Below are positions 24,267 through 35,400 of a DNA stretch of 64,000 nt, in pieces. Positions within the stretch are counted from its first letter, which is position 1. The number at the start of each line of letters is the position of its first letter. The DNA is taken from NCBI GenBank assembly GCA_016800925.1, contig JABCPU010000010.1, positions 310,001-374,000 of the forward strand. Reading direction: 5' to 3'. The DNA is from Suillus spraguei (taxonomy: Eukaryota; Basidiomycota; Agaricomycetes; Boletales; Suillaceae). Below the pieces are notes generated by a model that saw only the letters and a list, made by a program, of their open reading frames with translations, ran no database searches and was not told where the DNA came from. Position numbers and translations under genes: made by a program.

Positions 24267-25741
24267 ATGGCAAACCCTTCATCTTCCCACCATGAGCGTG
24301 AACGTGAACGCGAACGTGAACGAGAGCACCGTCACCGCTCAGAGCGACACCACCATCACCGAACCATTTCTTCGACAACTCTCCTACTTGTCCTTTCCCT
24401 AGTTCTTGCAGTCCTCGCCGTCATGCTTTCGCTACCCGCATCTAGTAGTACGAAGGCGGCAGCAGCAGCGGGGGAGGAGCAGAGGACCCTGCTGCATCTG
24501 GACTCTGGGGTTATCTGACTCCCAAACGATCGCAAGCGCTTGTAGCTCGCGAAAGCTCTGTTGCTGGACGTGAAGCTGAGGTGGCGCGTCGCGAGGCAGA
24601 ACTTCTGGTCGGCGCACCTGGCGGTGTGCTTCCAGCTCAGCAGACTCCAATCGTTTGCCCTATCTGCCCTACCGCCACAATCGTAGACTTTGCACCTGCG
24701 CAGACTATCATCAAAGAAGTCGTGAAGGAAGCAGACCTGGCACCTCCAGGGTGGTGGAAGGAGGCCAATGCTCGTGCCGAGGAGATTCTAGATCGCGAGC
24801 TGAGAGTTAGCGAACGAGAACGCGAGATTACCCGACGCGAGGAGAGTGTCAACAGGAGAGAGCATGATTCTTCCAGACGCGAGGCTTGGATAATGGAACA
24901 GCTTGTGTACGTTCCTTTATTTGAATTAGTCATGGTTGAATTACTCACTAAGCTCTTGTATAGTCTCATCAACAACGATGGAGCCGCTCTCGAGGAAGAA
25001 GTTTTCTATGAGCCTGCTGTTAGCAAGCGGAAAATGAAGGTACCACCAGTCGTCCCGCGCCGTCCCGAGCTCTGAGACGAAGGAGGATTTTCCGTTTATT
25101 GGTGTCGATCCATAAAACCGGAAAATCTTTCTACTTCATCTTGTGTAATAGTCTGTATCTCCTCCTTCGTCCGGGCTTGGGGGACAACGGTTTCATTTCG
25201 TCCCCCTTGTCATCTTGCGGTAAAGTGGAGACCAGTTGGTGGTGATAGCTGCTTTTAGACGCGACGCGATCGAAACACGCTACACGTGACGGCTAATGGC
25301 CATATCTTGATTTAATTTTGGGGTTATTTTCCATGCCACCAACTGGATCTCTGGTTACCGCGAAGAAACAGTTTTGCTGACCTTTTTTTTTTTGTTTCAC
25401 AGGAGCTTCCTCCCATGATAATCGCTGAAACTGAAACAAAAACCATCATCCAATATGAAACTTTACCTGCCTCCACTGTCACGGTTCCCCCACCTGCCAA
25501 TACCCGTTTTGCTGCATTCCCTACGCCTGAAGCCTTTTCATCGTCCTACATCACTCAAATTCCAAGAACCACGGCCATCACTGTTGAAGAAGATATTATT
25601 CGTGAGCCCCTGCGGGCTGAGGAGATCGAAGAGTACGAGGTGGAAGAGTACGAGGATGATGATGTGAGAGCAGTCACACTTCGCCGCAATGGCCGGCCGA
25701 ACCGGCGACCGCCACCAATTTCACGTGGCTGGTTGTGGTAG
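24267..25741 (+). CDS. Single-pass membrane/coiled-coil protein, unknown function
   Basis: Family not recognised. The N-terminus is an Arg/Glu dipeptide tract (EREREREREREHRHRS) and a His-rich patch, followed by one transmembrane helix (TLLLVLSLVLAVLAVMLSL). After that come an Ala-rich linker and a charged coiled coil (EREREITRREESVNRRE). A frame change sits in a G5 run (24470-24474): one more G joins AAAAAG to GGAEDPAASGLWGYL and the long downstream frame. Intron 24907-24963 is in phase. Two 3' ends are possible. Reading through after MKVPPVV stops at 25075. Splicing at GTACCA (25039) to the acceptor at 25400 adds ELPPMIIAETE and an acidic, then Arg/Pro-rich tail ending at 25741. The cytoplasmic/luminal orientation is unknown. 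Confidence 0.6.
25076..25364. repeat. Inverted repeats in the putative last intron
   Basis: Three arm pairs are visible. GACGAAGGAGG (25076-25086) pairs perfectly with CCTCCTTCGTC (25161-25171). Nested inside, GATTTTCCG (25086-25094) pairs with CGGAAAATC (25119-25127). A separate imperfect pair of about 28 bp lies at 25216-25242 and 25336-25364, with the core CCAGTTGGTGG/CCACCAACTGG. They lie between the first stop codon and the alternative 3' exon. Confidence 0.7.
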
Positions 25742-26300
25742 ATGGACCTTTTTTCCCGCTAACTTTTGCTCTTTTCTTTATTCCCTTAACCACCTGCTTC
25801 ATTTCTATTCCTGCTTGTCGGTTTCTTATAACCTCATTCTACTTCAGTCTTGCCATCTCCCTTTTAAACGAGATACGACAACTCACGGTTCACGGACTGC
25901 CGCGTTTGATACGTACGGATTGAGACGGCCTATGACTTAACGATGGGATACATTGCTTTCTTGAGTATGTAGTATAGGTTATGTTACGATCTTTCCACTA
26001 CTTACGGCTGCTGTATACAATTTAGCGGCGGGCCTTCGCTGTGCATACTTTCTACCGCTGTGGGAATTTTGGGTAAACCTCGTGTTAAACTTTAGTCCTT
26101 TGTGTTTTACACCCTTTGTGTTTAGACCAATTGATAAGTTCAAGTGGAAACTCCTGAAGGGTCGTCATCTGCATATCACGTTGTAGATCGCTTCAAAACA
26201 ATATCTCTCTAGGCATACTTAGTTTTGCCATCATACCAATCAATTATCTGTGCCTGTCAGGACTCATCAGGGGTTTTTGCCAGCCCACGCAACTCCAGCG
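25742..26300. other. Intergenic, no gene recognised
   Basis: About 0.56 kb, rich in T and C. It is likely the terminator of the upstream gene and the promoter of the CCCH gene at 26301. No repeats were noticed. Confidence 0.45.
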
Positions 26301-29097
26301 ATGGCTCAGACACGCTGTATGGTGAGTTAATCGACATACCACTTCCTCCGTAGCATCCCAGCATCACTTCACTTCCCTGAGCTGTCGTGTCAACGCACGC
26401 GTTTTTACTTACAACGACAATTTAGTTCTTCGATGAAAGTGGTAATAGTCGCAATGGTGGTTGTTCCGCGGGCGATCGATGCAAATTTGTTCACCCTGGA
26501 AACCCCGCTTGGGATACAGCCCAGAGTCGGAGTGCTCCAAGAGGTCGCGGAATGGGCAGAGGTGGATTTGTGCGTGGACTTTGCTATGTTTGTGATGACC
26601 ATTTTGACTGACCTTTCCATCTCTTTAGGGAGAATCAAGAGGGTCGTCGTTTAGTCGTGGAAGAGGTCGTGGATCTGGTCCCGGATCTCTTAACCCATCT
26701 AATTCATTTTCGGGGTGGGACACCGGAGGAAGATCTGATAATAATGCCCAGAGCTCAAACTCTGGCTGGGCGACTGGAAGTGCAAGTGCAAAAGGTAGAC
26801 TGGGCTCCTTCATGTAGCTTGGCACACATAACGTATTATCTGCACTTCAGATTCCGGTAAACAAGCCAACGTCGCCACTGCTTCTCTGTGGGACACTGGC
26901 GACCCATGGGGCACGGCCTCAGACTCAGGAGCAAAAGAGTCTTCTACAGGCGGATGGGGTGATAGCGACACATGGGGCAGTAAATCTGCAGGAAAGGATA
27001 CCTCTGGAGGCGGATGGGGTGGTAACGACACATGGGGCAATAACTCCAGGACAAAAGATTCCTCTGGAGGCGCATGGGGTGATAACAACACATGGGGCGG
27101 TAACTCCGAAACGAAAGATTCCTCTGGAGGTGCATGGGGTAATACTTCCGGTGGCGACAAGTCTTCTGGTGCACAGGGCACGGCAGGGACGACGGACATG
27201 ACGTTGCGCGCACAGGAGAAACCTAGAAGTTCAGAAGCAATGGATACTTCTTCAAATGCATGGGGTGACGCTTCCACTAGCGGGTGGGGCAATCCTTCCG
27301 GTGGCAACAAATCTCCTGGTGGATGGGACATGTCGGGGGCGACTGAAGTGACGTCACTTGCGCAGCCGAAACGTAATGATGCCGACCAAGAGAATCACAG
27401 ATTTAAACCATCACCAGTTCCTCCACCACCACGTCCTGCGCGGCGTGGCTCGCGAGCACGAGACGACGAAGAAGGTACGCGTTCCAAGATGACCGGGACG
27501 AATGATGTCCCGGTGGTAAATACTAGATGGAACAAGAAAGTGGACACGACAGCACCCCCGCATGCGGAGTCTTCTGAGAAACCTCGCCTTCCACCGCTCC
27601 AGATGAGCGCACTAAACAATGCGACTCCCAGAGAGCCGCTAGCTCCAATGTCTGCCAATCACTCTGAGGACGACCGTATGGACGTGGACAACTGGAAGCA
27701 GGATGCGATACAAGAGAAAGCTCGTGACAGGTCACCTTCCCTATTGACAGTGACAGGATCAGCTGTCAATCGCAAAAGGAAACATGGGGGCACAGACCTT
27801 GAAAAGCAGCAGGAGATGTGGAAGGATTTTATCAGGTGCGCAGAGTCGAATGCTCGCATCAAGAGCTTCGCTGAGTCAACAATGCAGATTATGTGACCGC
27901 GCTGTTCGGGCAAAAGTAGATCTCGCGAAGGCAGAGGCAGAGCGTCAAAACTGGAGAAGGACGCAAAAGTCTACTAACTATTCCCGCATCGGCGCAGCCG
28001 GCCGCAATCGCCTGGATGGATATCGGGCAGAGCTTGAGAAAATTTGCGCCGGTCACTCAGATAAACTGTCACAGGCGATCAGTGAACTTGCAAAGGTCGG
28101 AGACAAGTTGAAATCTGGCATAGATTATGACCAACGTTACAATATTGGAACCGAGGTGACGCGCTACGCAGATGAAGTCGGGGCTTGGTTATCAGATATC
28201 CGCCCACTGCTCATTGCCAACACCATCCAACACCCTCCGAACACTGACCATCCTACTCCTCAAGAACATGAACCTTCTGAAGAACCATCAGCTATTCCAG
28301 ACGGTCTGGATCCCTTGCGATCTCGTTTAGACAAACAGGAGCAACTACTCGAAGAACTGCGGACAGCACTGACGCTCGAGTCTTCAAACAATTCTCTCGC
28401 TACTATAAATAACATAATCGACAAGAAGATAGATGCCCTGCGCAAAGATCGAGTGGAGGCCAAGGCCAAACGCGCTGAGCTCCCTCCACCGAAGGTTATC
28501 ATACCCCCCGAGGCGACAGACGCTATAGAAGATGTTTCTCGTCAAGCAGCAGAGCTGAGCGCAGCCATGGAAGCGCCTGTCAATGACGTCGCAAACCTAC
28601 TCATTCGTCAAAATGACATACAGAAAACGCAGGCTTCTTTCAAAACTGAGAACGAGGAACTCAAGGAATCGATAGCCAAGGTAACTTACTTAGCAGTTGT
28701 GTTGAATAACTCTCATCGTATCTCTCTCCTTTAGCTTAACGAGACGTCTGCTGCTAACAAGAAACTGATCGAAGAACAGACAGAAGTGATTCAGCACCTC
28801 AGGGCTTCACTCGAGGCAGCCTCTGAACAACGCACTCCTCCACCCCCTGCCGAACCCCCAGTTCAAGTGATGCTCGACGACCTTCGTGCAGCAGTTGCTG
28901 ACGTGCTGCGTGGTATTGTATCATCCGACGTCATTCCTACGATAAATAGACTGCGCGACGATTGCTGGTCAGAAAACCAGCGTTTTCATAAGGAGGTGTT
29001 TGAGATAATCTGGGATAAAATCGAACCCAGCTTAAAAATCACTGAAGCCGTCCACCGCTGGGCGACAAAGTTGGAACTCCCTGCCAGTGCATCCTAA
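26301..29097 (+). CDS. CCCH zinc-finger protein with WG/GW repeats and coiled coil
   Basis: Probable RNA-related nuclear protein; no named orthologue recognised. Six exons (26301-26321, 26426-26569, 26629-26794, 26851-27835, 27888-28680, 28735-29097) join in phase to 823 residues. The N-terminal CCCH finger is split by intron 1: MAQTRCM then FFDESGNSRNGGCSAGDRCKFVHP. An RG-rich stretch follows (RGRGMGRGG, SRGRGRGSGPG). About 12 Trp residues next to Gly occur next (GGWGDSDTWG, GGGWGGNDTWG, GGAWGDNNTWG, SGWGNPSG), partly encoded by a 60-bp tandem repeat. Then come a Pro/Arg region, a basic NRKRKH patch, and a long helical part (QQEMWKDFIRLCDRAVRAKV onward) with C-terminal heptads ending IWDKIEPSLKITEAV. 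WG platforms of this kind bind Argonaute proteins in plants, animals and fission yeast; that role is inference here. Confidence 0.8.
26935..27145 (+). repeat. 60-bp tandem coding repeat for WG motifs
   Basis: Three to four imperfect copies of a unit that includes GATTCCTCTGGAGG, CATGGGGTGATAAC and ACATGGGGCGGTAAC variants. Each copy encodes two WG motifs (GG.WG.N.TWG). Spacing of about 60 bp keeps the reading frame. Confidence 0.8.
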
Positions 29098-29372
29098 TGC
29101 ATACCTCGTCAAGCCATCCATCTATGCATCATCCACTTACTTGTAAACAACCATCTTACCTGTACAACCTACCGTAGTCAAGGATTGCTCTTGGATTACT
29201 CGGTTACTTCCCTTAATAGTAAACTTCTGTACTTACACGATGAGTCGGTGCGTCGGACAAAACCTCCGGCCTGGATGCTTCATCATTGCAGTCCACTGTC
29301 TCCAACGCTTTAAAACTACTATTGCACTGAAGCAACCGATTTATTCTCAAAATGAAGCCACGTCTTCCGAAA
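29098..29372. other. Spacer between the paralogous CCCH genes
   Basis: About 275 bp holding the 3' end of the first gene and the promoter of the second. No motif was recognised. Confidence 0.4.
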
Positions 29373-31413
29373 ATGAGACGCTGCAATGTGCGTGTTGGCG
29401 GAACGCCCAAAAAGTTGACTTAATTCTGCCTGGAGAACTTATTATATCTCATGATTCCACCCTAGCTCTGGGATGATGACAAGAAACCAAGGCGGGTCAG
29501 AGGGGGGTCGTTTGGTTGCCGGAGGAATGACAATGATTGTTTCTTTGTGCATCCGACAGAAAAAGAATGGGACACGGCAGAACCGTCCTTTCCTCCTCCG
29601 GCACACGAAGTTATTGACAACAACGACGAATTCCGCTACGAGCTGGGCAGCAGAAATATTAGACCAAGCGGTTCGTCCGTGTTGTCCGAATCTCATCGCG
29701 ATCGCCCTCGATACATTAGCCCGTCTCAAAGTCCCCGAGCACATCAGCAGGACAGTAAGAATAGCAAACGGTCACGTTCACCTGCCACATCAGTGGCTGA
29801 ATCTGACAAACTCGAAAAACTACGAAGGGACGACGGTTATCACCGGCGTTCAGGCTCGTCGTCGTCTTTCTCCAGGCGTCGTACTCCCCCTTTGGATAAT
29901 CGCGGAAGGTGCGACGAACGAGCTCGCTCACCAAGACGATTATCGCCACCGCGGCCCCAAATGTCCATAACAAAGACCATCATGCCACCGCCACCTCCCC
30001 TTCCCTCGCACCCTCCTCAAGGAATCCCGCCAACGGGGCCATTACCTCCCGTCCCTATGCTACCATCCATCCTTTCTCTAGACACATCACAAAAGCCACC
30101 CGAAAAGTCCAGAGCATTATCAAGGGATGATCTACGCAAAGTCTGGCATGAAAGAGTGGAGTGCGTTTTTCTCCATGTCTTAGTTATTGACTCGCGAGCT
30201 AATCGATCCCCTCAGTAACCTTTTCGCATCGGTAAAGGCGCGCGAACAGTTGAGCTATGCTGAAGCAGACTTGAAACTAAACAAACTTGGCGAGTCGTCG
30301 CGCATAGGTAACATGTCAAATGCTCGTCCCAGAGCTCAGACGGAGTTGCGGTGCGAGGCGAAGAAGAATGAGATCTCCGATAGCATTCAAAAACTCACTG
30401 CATTAGATTTCTGGCCGGTTCTCAAGCCACCTGACTTGCAGAGCGTGGAAGCCAAGTTTTTCGACATGAAACAACAAATATCAGAACTGAAAGATTCAGT
30501 CGGCGAGCTCAGTACATCTTTCTCTACGTTCCTCAGGTTAAAGGACCCTGGCACCGCCTCCAGATCAGCTGAACCCCCTCTGAAGAAGCAGAAGTTGGAG
30601 GGAGAGGACGCCGCAGCTGGCTCTAGTGAAGCCACTTTCTCTCTCGGTGTCTTGGATGACATTCAAGCACGCTTGAACGGTGTTGACAGCCAGCTACTCG
30701 ATCTCCAGAATGACATCTTGCAGCGCAACACGATCGTGGGGGATGAGATTGAATCTCGCATCGACGCTCGGCTGGAAGAGGTCGAGTTATTCCCGGATGA
30801 AGATGATATGAATCCTTCGTCAGCCGCCATAACTACTGTGGTGCAGGCTGAGACTGCCAAGGCTCTGGATATAATCAATATAACTGGCCAACAGTTAGGA
30901 GAAGTAGCGCAGGAGGTTGCAAACTTGATGATGCAGAGTAAAGGTACTGAAGACGAAGCCACGCGGTTAAGACAGGAAAATGAACAACTAAAAACTGAGA
31001 TCGTCAAGGTGAGCCTCGAGTGACTCTGGAACGGTGAAAGGCTAGCTGACTAATTTTCATTCAAGCTCAAGTCCTTGGCAGAGGCCGACGCCAAAGTGGT
31101 ACAACAAAATAACGAACAAGTAGAGGCGTTAGCGGCAGCTCTACAGGCCTACATCTCACAAGCTCCTCCTCCTCCACAACCAGTGATTCCAACCCACGAA
31201 TATCTCATGGAAGAACTCGACGAGCACATTCTTTCTAGCTCTATGAAAGCCATTGAGCCTCTGTTGCGGGAGATGAAGGAAGAGGTTTCCAGGATGTTGA
31301 GTGATGAGAATAAGGCTATGTATGAAACTCTGTGGCCGAGGATTGAACTTGTGTTACGCATGGTGGAGACGGTCAAAAAGGGTAGCAATGTCATTCACGA
31401 ATCAGAGGGGTAA
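29373..31413 (+). CDS. CCCH zinc-finger coiled-coil protein, diverged tandem paralog
   Basis: Not a named family, but clearly related to the gene just upstream. Exons 29373-29387, 29466-30160, 30216-31008 and 31066-31413 give 616 residues in phase. Exon 1 encodes only MRRCN. Exon 2 supplies the rest of the CCCH finger (LWDDDKKPRRVRGGSFGCRR and CFFVHPTEKEWDTAE). This matches the upstream paralog in intron position and in the closing FVHP...WDTA. A Ser/Arg-rich, SR-like region and a poly-Pro stretch (IMPPPPPLPSHPP) follow, then RKVWHERVDNLFASVKAREQ, equivalent to EMWKDFIRLCDRAVRAKV in the paralog, and coiled coil to the end (LWPRIELVLRMVETV). It lacks the WG repeats. Start chosen by this homology. 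SR-like and CCCH content suggests RNA binding, unproven. Confidence 0.75.
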
Positions 31414-31576
31414 GAACGCGCTATGGTTCGCTGAGAACTATACTTCCGACACCATAATTTAGTCGTATATTCCTACCATAGCACGGAGAACATCCGTTCG
31501 AATCTTCGTTGGCATTTGATGTAATGATATAGATATATCCACATACTGCAACATTCAAGCGTGGACGTACGAACGC

Positions 31577-32120
31577 TCAATCATATTCATCTCCCTGTCT
31601 GAACACTGCTGAGTATGCCAATATGGTACCATAGACCAGCCTACACCAAAAACAGTGAGCCTTGAGAATGGTGCAATCGGAGGGAACATACCCTCCGCCG
31701 ATGATAGACATTACACAGGCGCCTGGTTTCACAACCTCGGAGTGGGTGAGGACAATGGGGAACGCAAATCCGGTGACAACAACAATTGAAGTAAGGAAGC
31801 GGCCTAGGTCAACGGCAGCCGTGGCGCCGTCACTTGAAGAAAACTCGTCTCCTCCGCAGTGGGCAAACAGGGCATTGGGCAGAGGAGCAAGTACAAATGT
31901 CAACGCTGAGAATAATTATATGAGCAGCGAACAACACACACAAGGCGTACGCACCAACTAGCAATGGCAACCAGTTGGCCCATAGTGCACACGAGAGTAT
32001 GATTAATAGGAATCCGACAGCGAGCACGAATGATAACAATATAACAGCTGAATACAAGTCAGCCGCCACATTTAATATTCATCAGTGACAATGATACGCA
32101 CTCTTGAGCCCTGCCACCAT
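31577..32120 (-). CDS. VPS55: Vps55 endosomal membrane protein
   Basis: Small four-helix membrane protein of late endosomes. With Vps68 it supports transport from endosome to vacuole; it is the fungal relative of the leptin-receptor-overlapping protein OB-RGRP. Minus-strand exons 32120-32102, 32047-31955, 31905-31692 and 31640-31577 join to 129 residues, normal for the family. Conserved segments are MVAGLKTVILLSFVLAVGFL, ILSCALWANWLPLLV, FVLAPLPNALF, GRFLTSIVVVTGFAFPIVL and ACVMSIIGGGLVYGT. All four splice joins give the expected sequence, which supports the model. It lies tail-to-tail with the CCCH paralog upstream (163 bp apart). Confidence 0.95.
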
Positions 32121-32239
32121 GGTGAATATGAGGACAAAAATCAGTGTTAGAGGGAAGCTTCCAAGCGTGTTGCACTGATTCTTACCCGCAGTGATGCTGA
32201 TATAATCACGATGGCATCGGGACTCCTGCAAAGACTATA

Positions 32240-32475
32240 ACCGGAACATCTGAAACAAATGTGTGGCATTGCAATTGATGATATATATATAAATGCATGG
32301 ACTACTGAAGTAATGAACGAGTGCGTGAATTTTGTTTGATGATACATAGAAATGAACGAACAACAGTACTGGAACATCTGATGTATGATGAACGAACATG
32401 AGGAGCCGTGTCGATTGATGATATATAGAAGTGCGAGGAGTACTGGAGCATTTGAATTATAATGGATGAATAAAG
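32240..32475. repeat. Imperfect tandem repeat, about 70-bp unit
   Basis: Units share TTGATGATATATAGAA-like and CTGGAACATCTGA-like blocks, seen at about 32243/32275, 32335/32368 and 32415/32445. Copies differ by substitutions and small indels. It lies between Vps55 and the 3' end of kinesin-5; function unknown. Confidence 0.6.
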
Positions 32476-32490
32476 ATATAACGCGTAATA

Positions 32491-35400
32491 CTATCTGATT
32501 CTTTTAGACGGATTCCGGAGAGTGTTCGGCGGTCTATCCACCAACGCTCCCATTGTCGGCAGTCCGGATTTCAGAGTAGCAGGTTTCTTTAATACTCTGG
32601 GAACTGCAGGAGGCGCGACTGGTATGTCAGTGAGGGTGGCAGTGGAGGAAGTCAAAGATGCTAGCGAGATTGCAGGAGGTGAGGGTGGGACTGAAGCTTG
32701 TGGTTCGTCCGACCATTCGTCGACTGGTGTGTTGACTTCCATTTGCTCTGAAAGGGTTTCTACGGGCTGTTGCATAGGGGGAAGTTCGGAAGCATGCCTC
32801 GTTGGTTCTCCTTGTCTGCACGACTGGAGGATGACGTCTCGGCTCTGGGTCAGCTCCCAGTGGTCTATGTATTCGAATACACGTTTTCTGGGTGTCATTC
32901 CAGTCGGGATGTCCTCACGGGTACCTTGGTCAAGCAGTGACCGGGCTGTTTGGTGTAATGAGGTGAGCCTCGAAGTCGTATTATTGCCGTGCTTTTCAAT
33001 CGTGTCCGATAAGTTTGTGCTCTGAAAGAGATCATGGTTGCTTAGCAAGGGTAACTGATGGATAATGATAATTCTACTTGCCTCCAAAACCACACGACCG
33101 CTGAAGCTTTCAACATTTCTTGAGCTGGAAGCAACACCTCGCTGTAGGTGTCGTAACTCGGTCTGTACTTCAGTCGCCAAGCCGTTGGTGCTCTCGATGC
33201 GTGCTCTCTTGGCACGGTCATGGCGATCAAGACCTGAAGGAACATGAGAATCAAATGTGTCATGGACAGACACGATCACTTACCTGCGCCAAAGGACGTC
33301 TGGAGGGTCTGATTTTGTCTTTGCAGCTCACCAGTATAAGTTGTACTAGCTGTTGTCATGGAGTCATGCATGGCCAATAAACCATCTTTGAAGCCAATTT
33401 GGACGGATCCAACATTCTGAATATTTCACTATTAGAAGGGCCACATCCACCCAAACCGAAATTCTGACCTTAAGAGCGCCATCTCGTGTTCTCTTTCCTT
33501 CCGTAACTTTGCGCTCAAAAGAGGTGATAGCTTCTGAGTTGCGTACAACAACCTCATTCATCAATTGTTCGTGGCGCTGGCCAAACCCATTGAATTCGTT
33601 TCTGTGCTTAGCATTGGCATTGAAAACGGCGCTACATGCTTCTTGCAGCTCGCGATCACGGGAAGCTACAAACTCCCCAAGTAGCCCTGATATGCGTTGG
33701 ACGAGTACATCGTTGGCCCTCGCAGATTTCACCTTTTCTGCTTCCACTATTTTAACGAGAAGTCCATTTTGCTCTTGGAGTGTCGTATTTTCCGCTTTTG
33801 ACATGTCATCCACCAGGGACTTCGCTTGTAAGGCTGATTCTCCATCGGCCTTGACCAATTCAATCGCTTGAGTGATAGCGGAGTCGAGGAGTGTCCCCAT
33901 AGCTTTCAAAGCGTTCTCTAACTGTGTCATGTCAGTTGAATGACCTACACATGAATGAAACAATAATTACTGATGAGAAGTTGCTCTGATTTGCAGCGTA
34001 CAATTCATTGCACATCGTTTGGGATGTAGTTCGTAAGCTATCGGACCAGGCACTGAATGAACTCTTCATGGTCTCTTGCGATTCCTTGACTGCGTTCTGC
34101 ATAGTTGTAATAGCTTCTGCAGACACATCGTCCTTCGCGTTGATAATCCGAAGGGAGTCCTGAATACGCTGGAGTTGATGATCAATACGTTCGGAGTGAC
34201 TTGTAAGGATCTCGAATTCCTTAGTTTGGAACTGCTTCGCCTCTGCGCGCAGTGTTTGCGTGCTGTGACCTGCGGTCTTCATGAAGTCCTCAATTTTTGT
34301 TGAGAGCGATTGCACCTCGGAGGAGATAGACCTTCCATGACAGGATACAGCTTTGATGTTTGACGTGAACGTCTTGTTCTTCCGTTCTGGCAATTATCAT
34401 TAGTTCGACGGACCAATAAGCAAAAAAGAAATACATACGAAGTTTCTCAAAAAGTGCCCCAATATCGTCGATGCTTTCAGCGGCGACCTGCTTTAGTCCC
34501 AAGGCCACCCCATCCAGTTTTTCTTCATTGACCTGGTATGCCTGGCGTACGATGATCTCCTCCTCAAGAGCTCCTTTTGCTAGCTTCAGTTGACCCTCCT
34601 TGACTTCCAGTTCACCTTCAGCTTCTTTCAGTTGTTCCTTCATCTGTTTCAACTCTCCGTCCGTCTTCATCAACAAAGCAATACTTTGTTCAAACTCTTC
34701 CCTGACGCTCCTCAACTGGCTCTCTCCAATCTCCACTTGCTTCTTGGCCTCCTCCATCTCTGTCTGCTTGAGCTCTTGCTCCGTAGTGAGCTGGTTCCAC
34801 GTCTCTTCAGAGAAGAAGATACCGTTCTTCTCGCGTGCGGCCAGGACGTCGGCCTTAAGACGCTCGATCTCGGCCACATATTCTTTGAGCAAGGAGTTTC
34901 TTGTCATCCGCTGGTTGATCTCCGGCTTGTTACGGATGGACTTCGCGCGGATTGCATAGTCGAGAGTAGAGAGGGTCTCTTCCATATTGGAACGTGCAGG
35001 GGATATGGTGGCGATAATGTACGTCTTTGTACGGCCACCAAGCGAGTCTTGTAAGAGACGGGTGAGTTTGGATTCCCTGCGATTCAAATGTGTCAGTATG
35101 ACTTCATAACTTGCAAATCAAACATACTTACCGATAAGGGACATGTGTCGAACGCTCGACGAGGGCGTTTATAACACGGCCCAAAGTTAACAAGCTCTGG
35201 TTAATCATACCCGCTTCTCGGGCCCTCTTGTTCTCTGCTCCGGAGCGACCAATGTTCTCCGAGCCTGCAAGGTCAACGAGATTGAACTTCCCGACCTTTA
35301 GGAGATCATCTCCCATGGAGGACGTTTCCTTAATATGAATAGTGATCGCAAATACAGAGTGCGAACGACTGGAGTGGTCGTTGAATTTGGTGGCTGCAAT

